A program made the position numbers and the translations under genes. From Doryteuthis pealeii (Eukaryota > Mollusca > Cephalopoda > Myopsida > Loliginidae): DNA of 64,000 nucleotides. Positions 38,790 through 51,544 of this stretch are shown here, piece by piece. The notes under the pieces are model-generated. The model was given only the letters and a program-made list of their open reading frames with translations, did not search any database and was not told where the DNA came from. Every line of letters begins with the position of its first letter. The stretch's first letter is position 1. The stretch is taken from contig CM042179.1 of NCBI GenBank assembly GCA_023376005.1, positions 16,893,554 to 16,957,553 on the forward strand, written 5' to 3'.

Positions 38790-38834
38790 TATTATTAATA
38801 ATAATAATAATAATAATAATATAATAATAATAAT
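38790..38834. repeat. AAT/ATT microsatellite
   Basis: ATTATTATTAATAATAATAA-type tract, self-complementary, between the ribozyme element and the mariner remnant. Confidence 0.85.
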
Positions 38835-38849
38835 TTCAGTTTTTGTCTA

Positions 38850-39195
38850 CTGTGCAACAAACAAGAGCCAGGCACTGAAAGCAGCACCATGATTTAATTC
38901 ACTCCTCCAGAAATTTGGAAACAGCATGCTGTACTGCTTGGCATTCATGCCAGGAGCTCCAATAAAAACATTTTGGAGTGTTTGACTGCCAATTTGAGGA
39001 CATTGCTGAGGATTTGAAAAGAGTTGGATGAGTCCAATGGTGATTACAGCAGATTGGAAGACTCATTTTGATTGTTCTGATAAGAAAAGAATTCCTGAAT
39101 TAGTTGGTGAGATCCAAGATGACAAGGATCCCAGCAAGTCAATCAGGTCCATAACCAGGGATATGGAAGTGTCTGATCAGGCTGGTATGTGACAT
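38850..39195 (+). pseudogene. Mariner/Tc1 transposase N-terminal remnant
   Basis: The frame from about 39,064 reads SDKKRIPELVGEIQDDKDPS then KSIRSITRDMEVSDQ, the HTH region typical of mariner-type transposases (DPSxSIRxIARDxxVS). It stops right after. Upstream, FTPPEIWKQHAVLLG fits the region before the HTH but is out of frame with several stops. No DDE catalytic part nearby. Inactive relic. Confidence 0.7.
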
Positions 39196-39669
39196 CCACA
39201 TATATGACACTTGAACAATCAGTATGTGTCACAATTGTCCTTTTACATCTATGTAAGTCATTAGATGACTTGCATACTTTGCTGTATATTGGGCAGGTGT
39301 TTTCAAGTTAGGAAGGGGGGTGGTCTGGTAAGATGCTGTATGCAGTTTGATGCTATCTTGTACGTGTGATTAAGAAAATCAGCTTTTGATAGGAACACAC
39401 AATTACAGGTGTTATGGGTCAAGTTACATTGTAGATCAATAGTTAATGGATCATAATGTGACACTATGGCCTCCTCTGCTTTTGGGTATAGATAAGTGTA
39501 CTGGTCCATATGTGTGTAGTTGCAAACATGGCCAGACAAGTGTGTGTGTGTGCGTGAGATCACAAATAAAAACCTTACAATCTATGAAGAAACTTTAGTT
39601 GGGACCCACAAATGGGTCTCAAAGCAAATATGTACATCCCAGGACGCACTAAATCAAAAAGCTATCAAC

Positions 39670-39674
<5 letters not shown>

Positions 39675-39734
<60 letters not shown>
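39675..39734. repeat. (TA)n microsatellite, about 60 bp
   Basis: Pure TA tract; the long YIYIYI open frames across it are artefacts. Confidence 0.97.
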
Positions 39735-39735
<1 letters not shown>

Positions 39736-40140
39736 CATGCAACACACTGAGATTAAATGGATAACACACCTACATACACACATAAACGGAATGAACACAG
39801 ACATGGGTTTACTCAAACCATACAAATATTTCTCCACCACCACAAGAAGTGACCATGACAAACAGTAGAGATAACAAAAAAAACAACTAGAAACAAACCA
39901 ATTAATATGTCAACATATAAAACAACCTCACAAGAAGAAGAAAAAAAAGAAAGGTCACCAACAACGATCACCCACACGCCACCCAACAGAAGATAGGACT
40001 CCTATAAAAGACACCAAGGTCAATCTAAATAGTCAACTCAAGTTCAGATGAAAAGAAGCAAGCACTCTTGAAAATCAAAAGAAATAAAACAAAACTTAAC
40101 ACTAAAAAACTAAGTTTCTTATATTCCATTCCTAATGCTT
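39735..40140 (+). mobile_element. Possible decayed Penelope-like terminal repeat
   Basis: Follows a TA tract; less AT-rich, contains CCTATAAAAGACACC at about 40,000 and then a degenerate hammerhead core (40,045-40,073). Adenine-rich AAAAGAAATAAAAC end. The association TA tract, promoter-like TATAAAAG and hammerhead-like core is the layout of Penelope-like terminal repeats, but no ORF confirms it. Confidence 0.35.
40045..40073 (+). ncRNA. Degenerate hammerhead-like core
   Basis: CAGATGA in place of CTGANGA (the U is mutated to A), stem AAGA/TCTT, then GAAA. The U4 change should abolish cleavage. Confidence 0.3.
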
Positions 40141-40175
40141 CACACTAAATCCTAAACAATATATTATAAACAGAC

Positions 40176-40218
<43 letters not shown>

Positions 40219-40859
40219 TATATATCAAGGTAGGCATATCAATGTAGAGATTATGTATATCATGTTTGTATGAGGGGGGGGGGCTGAGATGTGCACACAA
40301 GTGTCTATGTGGGGTTGGACATGCCTATGCAGGTGTGTGTATAAACATACATAGTGTATATGTATTTGTGTGTGTGGGTGGTATTATCAAAAGAATAGTT
40401 GGAATGTAAAATCCTGGTCAAAAGTCTGGAAAGTGATAAAATAAAAAAATAAAAAAATAAAAAAAACAATTTGGTGGAAAGTTTTTTTTTAAATGTCCAC
40501 TATAAACATACATCTTTAGTCTTCAACACTGTTGGGGGTTTGTAGATAAGAATATAGCCAGTTTAAGTACCTAACTTGCATGGTTTATGTTGTGACAGGA
40601 GTAGGGGTGAGTACCTCATATATGAAGAGCATAGTAGTAGGGGGTGACTAGTGACTATAGTTAGCTATGGACAGATAGCAGTTTCAGAAATAGATTGGCA
40701 GAGAGTTAAAGGGTTGGGTTGGGTCTGTGGGGAAAGGTACATGTTCACAGTGAATTTTGCTAAATGTTCCCTATACCTCCTGAATTAAGCAAGTTGTTTT
40801 TGAAGTTTTTGTCTTTCCTTAGTGAGGTCATTTTCGGAGCTGTATACAATTTTGACCCA

Positions 40860-42345
40860 AACCTGTAACTAACAACATGAGCGCTTTCATTGCTATGCAG
40901 TAAAGTGCACAGGTAGCCAAAGTAGTTATGTAACAATAATCATGCTTTCTAAAGGTAGGTTTAAATTTAATGATCTACAAACTGCTCTTCAAATGCTGTG
41001 TCCCTTTAACCAATGAGTTTATACTACTATGAATGGTCAGTTACTTGAGACTTGTTGTTATTAATGTTTTCCAGAGTCTTCAGATTATTACTAATCACAG
41101 TTTTTAAAATGCTTTCTCAGCTTATAAGTTGAGAATACATTCCAATAAAACCTTTCTCACATCATAGCCTGACTAATGCAACTGATCAATTGATTTTAGA
41201 ACTCGTATTCTTCTAGAACCTTATAATCAATTTCTTAACATTATATTAAGGAAACTTTGACAGAATTTCTCTAAAAAGTTAAAATGTCAGTGATAGATGA
41301 TACAAGATTCAGACAAGTGAAGCAATTTGGTGATATTCATATATGCTAAGCTTGGTGTTTATGGTAATTCCTCAATATTCAAAAAGAGGGTCCAGTAGAC
41401 ATTCTTAAATATTCCAATAGCATAATTAACCATTTCAATGTGCTGATGACCTTCAGTTTTTTTAAACAATAAACAGTAATGTTGGGAATTGATGTAAGGT
41501 TCTTCTAGAGCTGGTGAGAATGTAACTTTTTCTTTTTCAAATCAATTACCAAGCCCAATGCATTTCATGCCATTGAAAAATGGTCCATCAACATCTATAT
41601 GTCTCTTTAAGAGTGTGCAACAAGATATACATTATCAGCGTAGAGGATCTCCCAAACTAACTTTTCAAAGATGAATGTCTTTGAAATGAAATAGCATAAA
41701 TTGAGAATGTTGCCAGATGTTTGAAAGTGCAAATAAAATCCAACACCCCAATCTTTGAAAGTTTATTCAAGAGCAAAATCAAAATAGTCTGAAAACATCA
41801 TATCAGAAGAGACATCTGTTATTTTGGTGCCATTGTCAACAGTTATTGACTCTGACAACACATCACTAAAACTGAAAAATACCTTCATAACAAGATGTAA
41901 TTTCCTGAACATATCCACAAAACTGAGATGAAAAGCAAGCTTGTCCTAAATCGTCCAAAACATACCAGGATCTGATATTGTGGCACTGATTTCTGTGCAT
42001 TTCTCTTGTAGCTGACAAGCAACAAAAAAACATGTTGTGCCACGTGCATGTTCAGATCCTGTTGGATTTTCTGGAATTACAATCCAGATTGAAAATCGTT
42101 ATAAAAGAAGTAGTCTAGCATAAACTTATCCTACAAAGTAAACTGTCTTTGAGGCTGTTGCCTTTGTGCAAAGACAAGCATTGAATCCATCTAGTTTTGA
42201 CACTGGGGTATCATCCTAAACTTGTAATATTAAAGAGTGAACTTCAGTGACTAGCTTATTACCAACAAATTTTAACAACTCAACTGGGATGCCATCAAAA
42301 CCAGGTGATTTTCTACTATTCATTTTCCTGATAGTGAACTTTTTT
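40860..42345 (-). pseudogene. Non-LTR retrotransposon reverse transcriptase, heavily decayed
   Basis: Minus strand from 42,345. Recognisable in scattered frames: RKMNSRKSPGFDGIPVELL (start of RT), RGTTCFFVACQLQEKC (region before motif A), SFVDMFRKLHLVMKVFF (motif A/B spacing), NGTKITDVSSDMMFSDYFDF, LYADNVYLVAHS (catalytic box, YADN for YADD) and LGLVIDLKKKKLHS. Several stops and frameshifts; Asp to Asn in the second catalytic Asp would be inactivating on its own. A different lineage from the RT at 28.7 kb (different motif spacing). Confidence 0.75.
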
Positions 42346-42463
42346 TTCCATATTTTTTTTTTTTAAAGAAATTGTTGATTCATTATTTCTTATTAAATCT
42401 CAAGTTGAGTTCATTGATAACCTCTTTGTTGATAGTTGATGTTTAATTCAGGAGATGATACTA

Positions 42464-42640
42464 TACATACATAGACACGCACGCAGAAACACGGTACATA
42501 CATACATACATAGACACGCACGCAGAACACGGTACATACATAGACACGCACGCAGAAACACGGTACATACATAGACACGCACGCAGAAACACGGTACATA
42601 CATAGACACGCACGCAGAAACACGGTACATACATAGACAT
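42464..42640 (+). repeat. Minisatellite, 31-bp unit, about five copies
   Basis: Unit ACATAGACACGCACGCAGAA then ACACGGTACAT; one copy has lost one A and one has an extra ACAT. It produces overlapping CVSMYVPC-type open frames in all three minus frames, which are not genes. Confidence 0.95.
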
Positions 42641-43212
42641 ACAAGGTGTTATCAAAAAGTATAAAGATTGAATTTATAAAATTGTTTAAATACAAATGAA
42701 GTTGATGAAGTACATCAGTTTATATGAAATAAAATGATGATACCTAGATGTTCAGACAAGTTAGAGACAATTCTTGTGACATTTTTTTTTTTTTTTTTGC
42801 AAAACAGGATTGTGCAAGTACAGTAATCCCCACACTCAACAAACCTAGCTTCATGTGACTTTCTTGTTTCTTAAACTAAAAAGGAAGCTCAAAGCTAAGA
42901 TTTGAGGATGTGGAAAAGCATGAAAAATAATTAAAAAATAAATGAATAAAATAATACAATCATACATATTCAAAGAGAGGTTTCCAGGGGTGCTTTAACC
43001 AATGGAAAACACACTGGAATAAGAGTGTTGAATTGGAAGAGAATTATTTTGAAGGAAATAAAATTTTATTCATTGTTCATTTCTATGTCCATACTTTTTA
43101 AAAAACACCTTTACATCTAATTTTTGTTTTTAAAGAATTTACATTTATTGGTGCAAATGTTTCCTAGGTACATACCACTACGACTTACTAAACTCCACAT
43201 ATACTTTTTTTT

Positions 43213-43252
<40 letters not shown>

Positions 43253-43446
43253 GCATGGAGGTACTTAAGAATCGTTTTTCATAACTGAACTTTGAATTTC
43301 ATAATATGCAATTGAATGTTAAATTCTAGTATTCTACAATGCCCGGATGTTGTAATTTATTCTCATACAGATCTGAATAGCTTTTAGTAGCACTCAAATA
43401 AATCCAATATTTTGAATTTTCATAAAATTTTATCATAATAGTAAAG

Positions 43447-44173
43447 TAGGTACCACCAAAATAGGACATGTGATCAGTTTAGGCCATAGAAAGAAACAAA
43501 TATTTTTGAACTTTTTTTTAAAAATCTTGCAAAAAAGAAATAATGAACATAAAGAGTTGTTACAAAAAAAAACAAACAGTTAACTCAATGATCAAATTAT
43601 CCGATTGGGGAAAAATTACTCACCATTATCTTGAAAAATAAGTAAAACAGTCCGGTTTTTTTTTTTACAACAGGGACAATTTCTTCATTGATATTTTTAG
43701 CAGAACTCTGTATTCATGGATCTTTTACTAAATAAATCTCGCACAGAAACTTATAAATTTCATAAAATAAAATGGTGGGGGTAGACTTCGTAAAAAAAAT
43801 TTTTTTAAAAAAACCCTAATATATTTTCAATCCTATTTTTTATCAAAAGGTAAGTAATTATAGAAATATGTGAAAATCGGACCATTAATTGATTTTTCAT
43901 AGATTTAAAAAAATAAAAAATTTAAAAAAAGCCTCTAATTATAACTTGTTTTTGGCTACGTTAAATGTCAATTGATTGAATGGTGCAAAAATATAAACTT
44001 TGTTTTTCGTTCATAATTTTCATTATTTCCGTAAGCTGAATTTTTAAATTTTTTTTAATGCTTCTTCTTTCGAATAGACAAAAAAAATTCAAGATAATAT
44101 TAACCTTTATGCAAGTTTCATTGTGTTAAATATAGGAGGGGATAAATTTCACAAGGAAAATTGGTGGTACCTA
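43447..44173. mobile_element. R1 DNA-transposon-like element, two-ended, about 725 bp
   Basis: Starts TAGGTACCACCAAAATAGG and ends TTGGTGGTACCTA, i.e. inverted ends bounded by TA. Body shares TTTAGGCCATAGAAAG, CAGAACTCTGTATTCATGG, TTTCATTGTGTTAAATATAG and TTTTTCGTTCATAATTTTC with the other copies. No ORF of transposase size. Confidence 0.8.
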
Positions 44174-45558
44174 TAATAAAATCTAGGTGGTTGTGTTAAA
44201 ATATCTGCTGATGTAATATCACATCCGATAAATTAATATTCGGTTTCTATATTTATTATACAAATAATATATAGACCACCTCCTCCCAATCTTGTTTCTT
44301 CAGAGTTTATGAGAAACTATTACTTTTATAATAATTTTTAAAAAGAGAGCTTATTTTTCTACTAAAAAATCCTCACGGGAATAGTAGTAGTACGTAACTG
44401 GGAATAACCTGCATAAATAAACGTAAATAAGTATGATATCTAATTCAAAAACAAAAATGAAACTAAAAAATACATTCTATTTTAGAACGGATCAACCAAA
44501 AAGCTACGTAACCTTGAACTATTTCGTAAAAACTTTGAATATTGCTTGACGTCCAACTGTTATGTAAATAGGTACGTTTTAGTTTGTTTTTGTTTTTGTT
44601 TTTTCGTTTATTTTGGGCATTTGTTGTTTTTTTTTAAATAGTTATGTCCCTTTGATTCCATTCTTCATTTAAATATCACCTATGATTGCATATGGATGCT
44701 GTACGTGCCAATCCGAGGAATGTCATTTTCAACCCTTGTGTTAAAATAAATAAAACCTATAAGTAAGAATTCAGAAATCGTTGACTATTGACAGTGTAAT
44801 AAGGCCAAATAAAATGAAGTTCCATTATTTGTTTTGGGTAAAATTAAAACAGGATTATGAAAAATGTCCGTTTAAAAAGGATGTAAAAAAAAAAAAAAAT
44901 ACAGGAAGGATAAAAATTAAAACAGAAGAATTATATTCTAGTACTAATAAAGTAAAAGAGCATTTTTTTTTTTTTTTTTTGTAAACAGTGTTAATTTTTA
45001 GGTTTTATCATCCCGGCCTCCTTTACGCTGTTTTTCTTGGGCGGCGCTAGTGAATTTCCAGCCCCAGCTAGCTATTTTCCGACTCGTGTTTTGGTCACCT
45101 TTTTATCGATAAATTAATGCGAGAAGAAAGTGATATTTACCCCCCGCCCCTTTAAAAATATCTTTTCGATATGTTATAACTCGAACTTTTATTCAAAAAA
45201 GTGATATAAAAATATTAAAAAATCGGAATCCATTCATAACTAAATATTCCTTTTTATCACAATAAAATATCAAACTAATAAAGATTAGTATGAAAATAAT
45301 TAAAGGCCATTTATACTGAGACTATGAATTATTATTTATGGCTGCCCCTTACATAGGTCACAAAATGTGGTGACTCTACGAGTTTTATTTCTTGCAATTA
45401 TCATCCAACGAAAATTTTTCGTAGTATCCACAGCATCTTTTTCTTGTTTTTCAAAACTGATGCAATAAATAAAATGTGACAAAGTCAGTGAGGAGAAACT
45501 TACATTTGAGCAAATGAAGGCAACGTGTTAAACACGAACCCTAAAGGTTTCCGTTTAC
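44174..45558. other. Intergenic, no gene recognised
   Basis: AT-rich; a GC-richer patch at 45,010-45,090 (CATCCCGGCCTCCTTTACGC, GGGCGGCGCTAGTG) breaks the background but gives no open frame or known motif. Confidence 0.5.
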
Positions 45559-45663
45559 TAGGTACCACCAATTTTACCCTGTGAAATTTACCACCACCCC
45601 CTATATTTAACACAATGGAATGGAGGGGGGGTAAATTTCACAGGCTAAAATTGGTGGTACCTA
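45559..45663. mobile_element. Minimal R1 element: two terminal repeats only (105 bp)
   Basis: TA|GGTACCACCAATTTTACC...TATATTTAACACAATGGAA...GGCTAAAATTGGTGGTACC|TA. Left and right ends are near-perfect reverse complements over about 40 bp with almost nothing between. Bounded by TA on each side. Confidence 0.9.
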
Positions 45664-46379
45664 ATAATTAATATAATCTGTGGCAGATTTATGTGCGATA
45701 TTGAAATTAATTTGTTATTTTCACATCTTTAAGTTGATTGATTTAGTTGAACTGAATATTTCTTTCAATTCAAATAAAAAAAAAAAATATTCACGTAATA
45801 AGACATCAAATAATCAAATGAAAAATAAAAACTAACAGTGTTGAATTATGAATTAAGTAAAAACAAAAATTAAGAAATACAAAAATCCTTATTTTTTGCT
45901 TGCTGGTTAGTTTTACAGAATGGCATTGAAAATAAAGTCTTTTTTTTTTTTTTTTTTTTTTTTTTCAAAGCAATCATATGGTTTCAAGTAACTAATGATA
46001 ACCATTTGTAAATAATTGTAACTTCAAGTAACTTCTTAATATAAATAATTTGAACTGTTATATGGTATCAAGTATCCAATACTAATAATTTATATGCTAT
46101 TACATTGTTTCAGGTAACTATTCATGTATTATTATTGTTATTGTAGCAGTCCATATATAATGGCTAATGATTATAAAAGAAAAACATTCCTTTCGATTGA
46201 TATGTCAAAGTTTAAATACAAAAACCTGAGAAAAAAAATTTGGGGAAAAAATGTGGCACCTTAGAATGACCAGTTTCAATAATAGTGTAAGCCCTGGGTA
46301 TGACCAAGAAAAGGACAGCTAAACATATTAACAATATACCTGATAGTCCCAGCCAAATACACTCTGTTTCAAATTATCA

Positions 46380-46760
46380 ACAAGGTGACACTTTTCCATC
46401 CTATCCAAAATACCTCCTCCTTATTTGGCACCTCAAGCATTGATGACAATCTCGTCCATTTACAACCCAATCATCAGGGCCATCAAATGTTGCACGAGTT
46501 TCATCTGTGAACAGAACTCTAAAGAAATCAACCTTAATGTTCTACTTTGTCCCTGATTGTTGTGTCACTGATCTCACTTACGTCCCAACCTTTTTCAGAA
46601 GACAATAGCGAGTATTTCTGGACATGTTACTTCTTCAATGTTCCTTAAAATGCTCCATTGGTCAGACCTGCGTTATTTACAGCTTCAAGTTTCATTCTTG
46701 ACAAAGAATGTCGGGAAATTACCCTTGAGTGACCCTTATCGGCCCTTTAACGTACCTTTA
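46380..46760 (-). pseudogene. Mariner/Tc1-type transposase relic (DDE region)
   Basis: Minus strand: RVLFTDETRATFDGPDDWVV followed by NGRDCHQCLR and RRRYFG before a stop. This is the second-catalytic-Asp region of Tc1/mariner transposases ((V/L)xTDET/S.. (G/D)GPDGW). Sequence before it (high coordinates) reads poorly and is frameshifted. Non-functional. Confidence 0.65.
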
Positions 46761-47379
46761 TAGAAGCTGCAACAAATATTTTCAGTTTGGTGATATCTTC
46801 CAATTATTTTAGATATTTCTAATGTAGGAATCTTGGAAAGTTCAGATGTTATATCTTTTTCCAAAGTGGTCAAGCAACCCATAATTACACGATTATAATG
46901 ACACTCATTTATAGTTTGGAAAACTTCTATATCATGTTAATATTTCAAATGGCTACTGTTTGTTTCTTGTTGCACAGAACAATACAGTTTTTATACAGCC
47001 TACATGTATATATCTATACCCAGTATACTATGAAAGTTTTAAAATTCCAACATGTAGTTTTTGGAGAAGTTGAAAAAATGTCACTTCATTAATAATTTGA
47101 AATGTAGTGTATAAAAAATTGCACTCTGCAGAACTGTTTCATCTCCTTAGGATAGCACTATTAATGTGAGTGGAAAATAACACCCAAGAAAAAGCATAAA
47201 TACATAGAATGTATATAATCACTTCCTTCATTATAAGTCTTGGATAAAGACTGGTTGAATGATTGTAAGAAACCGAAAGTAAAGCTGAAAATAATGATGA
47301 TGATGATTATAATAATAATTTGTTTGCACACAATTATTCCTATCATACTAATCATTTTCAAATAGATCTATTTGATTCA

Positions 47380-47640
47380 TAGATGGGATCATAAGATGTA
47401 CCACAACTCCATGTCAGAGTGGACCTGCAAGTGACGGCAACAAAGGAGTAAATCCACAATCCCTAGAACTGGAGCCTGACTATCAGATACAGTTTAAAGT
47501 AATACCCAGGACTCTCTCCTATTCTGCAAGGGATTCAGTCAGCATATTCTGCGCCCCACCAACAGGGCCTTATATTTTGCTTCTCTTGGTTTCGTAAGCT
47601 TCATCAAAAGGAACAATATTGTTTTAAAATAGTGTATATA
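47380..47640 (+). other. GC-richer tract of unknown origin
   Basis: GGGATCATAAGATGTACCAC through CAGGGCCTTATATTTTGCTT. Less AT-rich than the flanks, no ORF, no repeat partner in the window. Confidence 0.25.
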
Positions 47641-50600
47641 GACCAGGTGGAGGTGGAAGAATTAATTTTTTTTGTAATATCAATGTGGCTAATCTTTATC
47701 AATATTCTTGAAATTGTACACTCAATTTGAAGACACTTTTAAAGCAGAAACTTGTTTTTTTTTCTCTGTGGAAGCAAAAATACAATATAGAAAAGTTGAA
47801 GATTTCTTCAAACAGTAAAAAATGAGCAAAAAAAAAAAAAGAGCACTATATCATTAATAGAAGATATGCTCAGAATTATTTTGATATATAATATGACATT
47901 TTGATAATGCTTTATCGTCAGGTTTTTTTTGTCAAACTTTCAATTTTTGGGGGAAAAAAAACAAAAAAACTTACGAGGTAGTATTAAAACAAACAAACTT
48001 TTGTACACCCAAATTCAGGGCTTTAAATTCTCATAACTTTTGAACCACTGAGGATATTTGCATAAATCAGTTTTGAACTCCAATTACAGGGCTCTTTATA
48101 ACTAATGTGATTAAATAACAAAAACCTCAAATTAAAAAAAATCAACTGGGAATGCTATTACTAGCATTACAAGCATTTAGCTGAAAAACGCTGACATTTT
48201 CAAATTTGCAACCTTAATCAGTTCAATTTGCAATTTCTCGAGTATTTCTTAACCAATCTTAAAAAGATTTATATGGATGGAAAGAGAATAGAGTAATCTT
48301 TCTAAATATGTAACTTTTATCGGTTTTCATCAATTGAATTATTTTTTACAGCGAGTTAAAACCGTATTTTTGGTCGAACAGCTGAAAACAAAAATATGAC
48401 CGTTTTTTTAAGGATAAATTTTACAAATTTTATAAATTGTTTTTCAAAATCAAAGTAGTTAATCTTTATCAATATTCTTGAAATTTTGCACTCAAATAGA
48501 AGACACCGGAAAGTACAAACGGGTTTATTTTTGTTTGTTTCTAGGATCCATGGAAACGAAAATATGAGAGGGCAAAGTTGAAGGTTATTTGTTTAAAAAA
48601 TATGAAAGACGCACTTTGTCTGTAATTTAAGGGACTTTCAAAATTATTTTCCTATAAAATTTGTGAAATTTAAAGAGTGCTTAGGGATTTGATCCGAAAG
48701 TTTTGATTTTGAAGAAAAACCTCGAATTTACGTGACTTTCCGTTGTAAAAACACCCTGTCAACTGACGTCACAAATAGGACCTTATTGATTTAAAATCAC
48801 AATTTCTCATATATTTATTTTTCAATCTTAAAAATATTCATATGGTTGAAAAGAAAAGAAAATAATCTCTCTAAATATGTAATTTGTATGTGTTTTTGAT
48901 AATTGAATATTTTTTTACATCGAGTTAAAAAACGTATTTTGCTTAAAAAACCCAAAAATGCGTGATAGGAATTTTTTCCGAGAATACATTTTACACTCTA
49001 CATTTCTTTGGAAAATAGATTTTCCAAAGAATCTGGCTAATCTTTATCAATATTCTTGAAATTTTGCATTCAATTAGAAGAAACCTGGAAGTACAAAAGG
49101 GAGCTTTTTTTTTTGTTTCTAGGACCCGTGGAAGTAAAATTACAATAGTGCAAACTCCAAGACTATTTGTTCTAAATGAGTATGATTTGCGAAAAAGACA
49201 CACTTTGTATGTAAAATTAGAAACTTTCAGAATTATTTTGATATATAATTTGTGAAATTTAAAGATTGCTAAGTGCTTCGGGTTTTTTTATTTGAAAATT
49301 TGTATTTTGAAAAAAAATCTTAAATTTATTTGTCCGACTGGCATACTTTAGCGCATAACGTAAAGTTTACGTTAAACAGCGAGGCATTGTTTATGTTATG
49401 CAGATAATAAAGTTTAAATTTATCATTTATTTCTCGTCTAATTTTTAAAATTGAATTATTTTTTACGTCCGTTTCAATTTTGGGAAAAAAAATTGAAATT
49501 ACGAGAAATGTAAACAAAAGCACACACAGTGTGCATGAAAACATGTAAATAGATAATCTATTTCTTTTATGTAATTCAACATAAGCATTTAGAAATGTAT
49601 TTTTAAATTCAAAGTGATGTTACATATTTAAATTAATATTATGTGTATACATATATTTACCTTTGAAAAATCAACCTGTGCAAAATTAGTAAACTTACAA
49701 TGTACTTTTCAATCATGCATTGTACATTTCAAAACAAACTATGACCCAGGAAAAACAGAACCCACAAATTTTGTAAGAAAACTATTAATTTTAACTAGGA
49801 GTGTTTAGGGTTAGTTTAATGGGAAAATAAATAATTTGGGTTCTGTTTTTTTTTTGAGTCACCCTGTAATATAATGGGATTTTGATGAGAATTTAGCCGT
49901 AATATCATGGGATTTTGAGTATGATTTGCAAGTTTTACCCAATATTTATTTAACATTAATTTTTGGCATGAGAATTTTAAGATTCACATGTAAAAAAAAT
50001 TGATAATTATCGTATTTTATAGAAATTCCCGCAACAACGAAATTACTATTTTTTTTTTCTGAATTTTTTTAGCTATGTTTTAAAGTCAGTAATCCTTAAC
50101 TTTTTCCTTGTAAATTCCTACCATAAAATAAACTGAACCCTCATTTTATGTCTGTGTTTTTGCAATAAATGTTTTATTTTTCTTCAAAGTGATGTTATTT
50201 ATTTGAATTAATACTATACATGTATATACATGCAGTATTATAATGAAAATGTTGAATAATTGGGTGTTAAACTTTTAAAAAACCCAAAATCGCTGCTATC
50301 TGTATTCTTATTCTCTAAATAATGGGTTAAAGCATAGAGATACATACAATTTGAGTGCATAATCAGAAAGAACATACAATTTTACATAAGAATACCAAAT
50401 TTATATCAAAATTGCTCCAAAAATAAAGAAACAGTGTAGAAATCACTGAATTTCTTTCTTTTTAATGGTCCGTGATTTGACATATTTTTGAAACAAAATC
50501 ATGTCCACATTTGTACCCCCAATTTCGGGGCTTTAAATTCTCATAACTTTTGAACCACTGGGGATATTTACATAATTCAAACGGTTCTGAACTCCATTTA

Positions 50601-50690
50601 CACAGCTCTATATAACTAATGTGATTAAACAACAATAACCTCAAATAAAAAAAATCAACTGGGAATGCTACTATTACAACCTTGTCATCT
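47640..50690 (-). repeat. R3 repeats in tandem, minus orientation
   Basis: The anchor AATCTTTATCAATATTCTTG occurs at about 47,690, 48,460 and 49,040, each time followed by the R3 order. The array ends at 50,680 with the same AATCAACTGGGAATGCTA terminus as at 33,830 and 48,170. Shows two or three partial copies joined head to tail, diverged from each other. Confidence 0.7.
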
Positions 50691-51155
50691 GCAGGGGTGT
50701 CCCGTAAGAGACTCCACAGATCAGTGTAAAAATTTGTCCTTTTCTGCAGGATCCATTAGAAAGTTTGGGGAGTACACACTGAAGAGAATGACATATTACA
50801 CAATGGAAGGTACATAGTGATGTTGCGGTCAAAATAACCTAATGGCAGGTTTTCAAGCTTAGAAGCGATTAAATTCTCACCATGAAGCCCATGCCTGAAT
50901 GGTGTCTTTCTGCTGATTTACCTGACCAGTGTAGGGTATATTTGGCACCATGCTCTTGTAGATTCTCTTTCGCTAGAAAGCAGACTTCACTGAGAACAAG
51001 AATATCAACATTTAGACTTGAGAATTCTTGAGCCATCAGAGTAGAACAACATTCTGACCAACCACAATCAGCTGTGTCTTGCATGGTTCTGTTGTTACAA
51101 CATGCTATATTTAGTATTTTCATACATTTGCAGATGTTCATATACACATATATAC
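50690..51155 (-). pseudogene. Non-LTR retrotransposon endonuclease (EEP/APE-type) fragment
   Basis: Minus strand from 51,147: MKILNIACCNNRTMQDTADC, LNVDILVLSEVCFL, YTLHWSGKSAERHHSGMGFM and, after a frame break, LENLPLGYFDRNITMYL and SVYSP, ending LLRDTPADDK. This is the AP-endonuclease-like domain of LINEs of the same lineage as the RT at 28.7 kb (WNVRTxxDTADC, DIxxLSExRL, GVGFxI). It ends abruptly at the R3 terminus, so R3 probably inserted here or the join is a deletion. Confidence 0.85.
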
Positions 51156-51544
51156 ATATACAGACATATTATAAAAATGAAAAAACATTGCATTGACGGG
51201 TGATCTTGAGTAAGCCAATGCTATAGTGTTTTGGTTTCTTTATGAAACCATCATTGGAGCATGTGTAAAAAAGAAATCATAAGTAAACAGAAGTCTGTGG
51301 ACCTCTGCTTTTAATATATGGAAAAATGCCATGTAACATTAGCGTCCCATTTAAACCATGTAATGTAATTTTGTTCAAAAACTGTTGTCAACAATTTTTG
51401 TGAAGGGAAAAACATTTTATTTGATTGCATATTTAAAAAAAAAAAAAAATTGTATGTTGTATATCTTAACTAACATTTTGAATTCTTTAAAATTAGAGGT
51501 GGTTGGTTTCCAGAATCAGTTTAGTTAATTAATTATTTAATAGA

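Noticed and set aside
39520..39861. ORFs ending in YIYIYI on both strands
   Set aside because: They are produced by the 60-bp TA tract.
42411..42695. Cys-rich ORFs in three minus frames
   Set aside because: All come from the 31-bp minisatellite (31 is not a multiple of 3, so each frame is visited).
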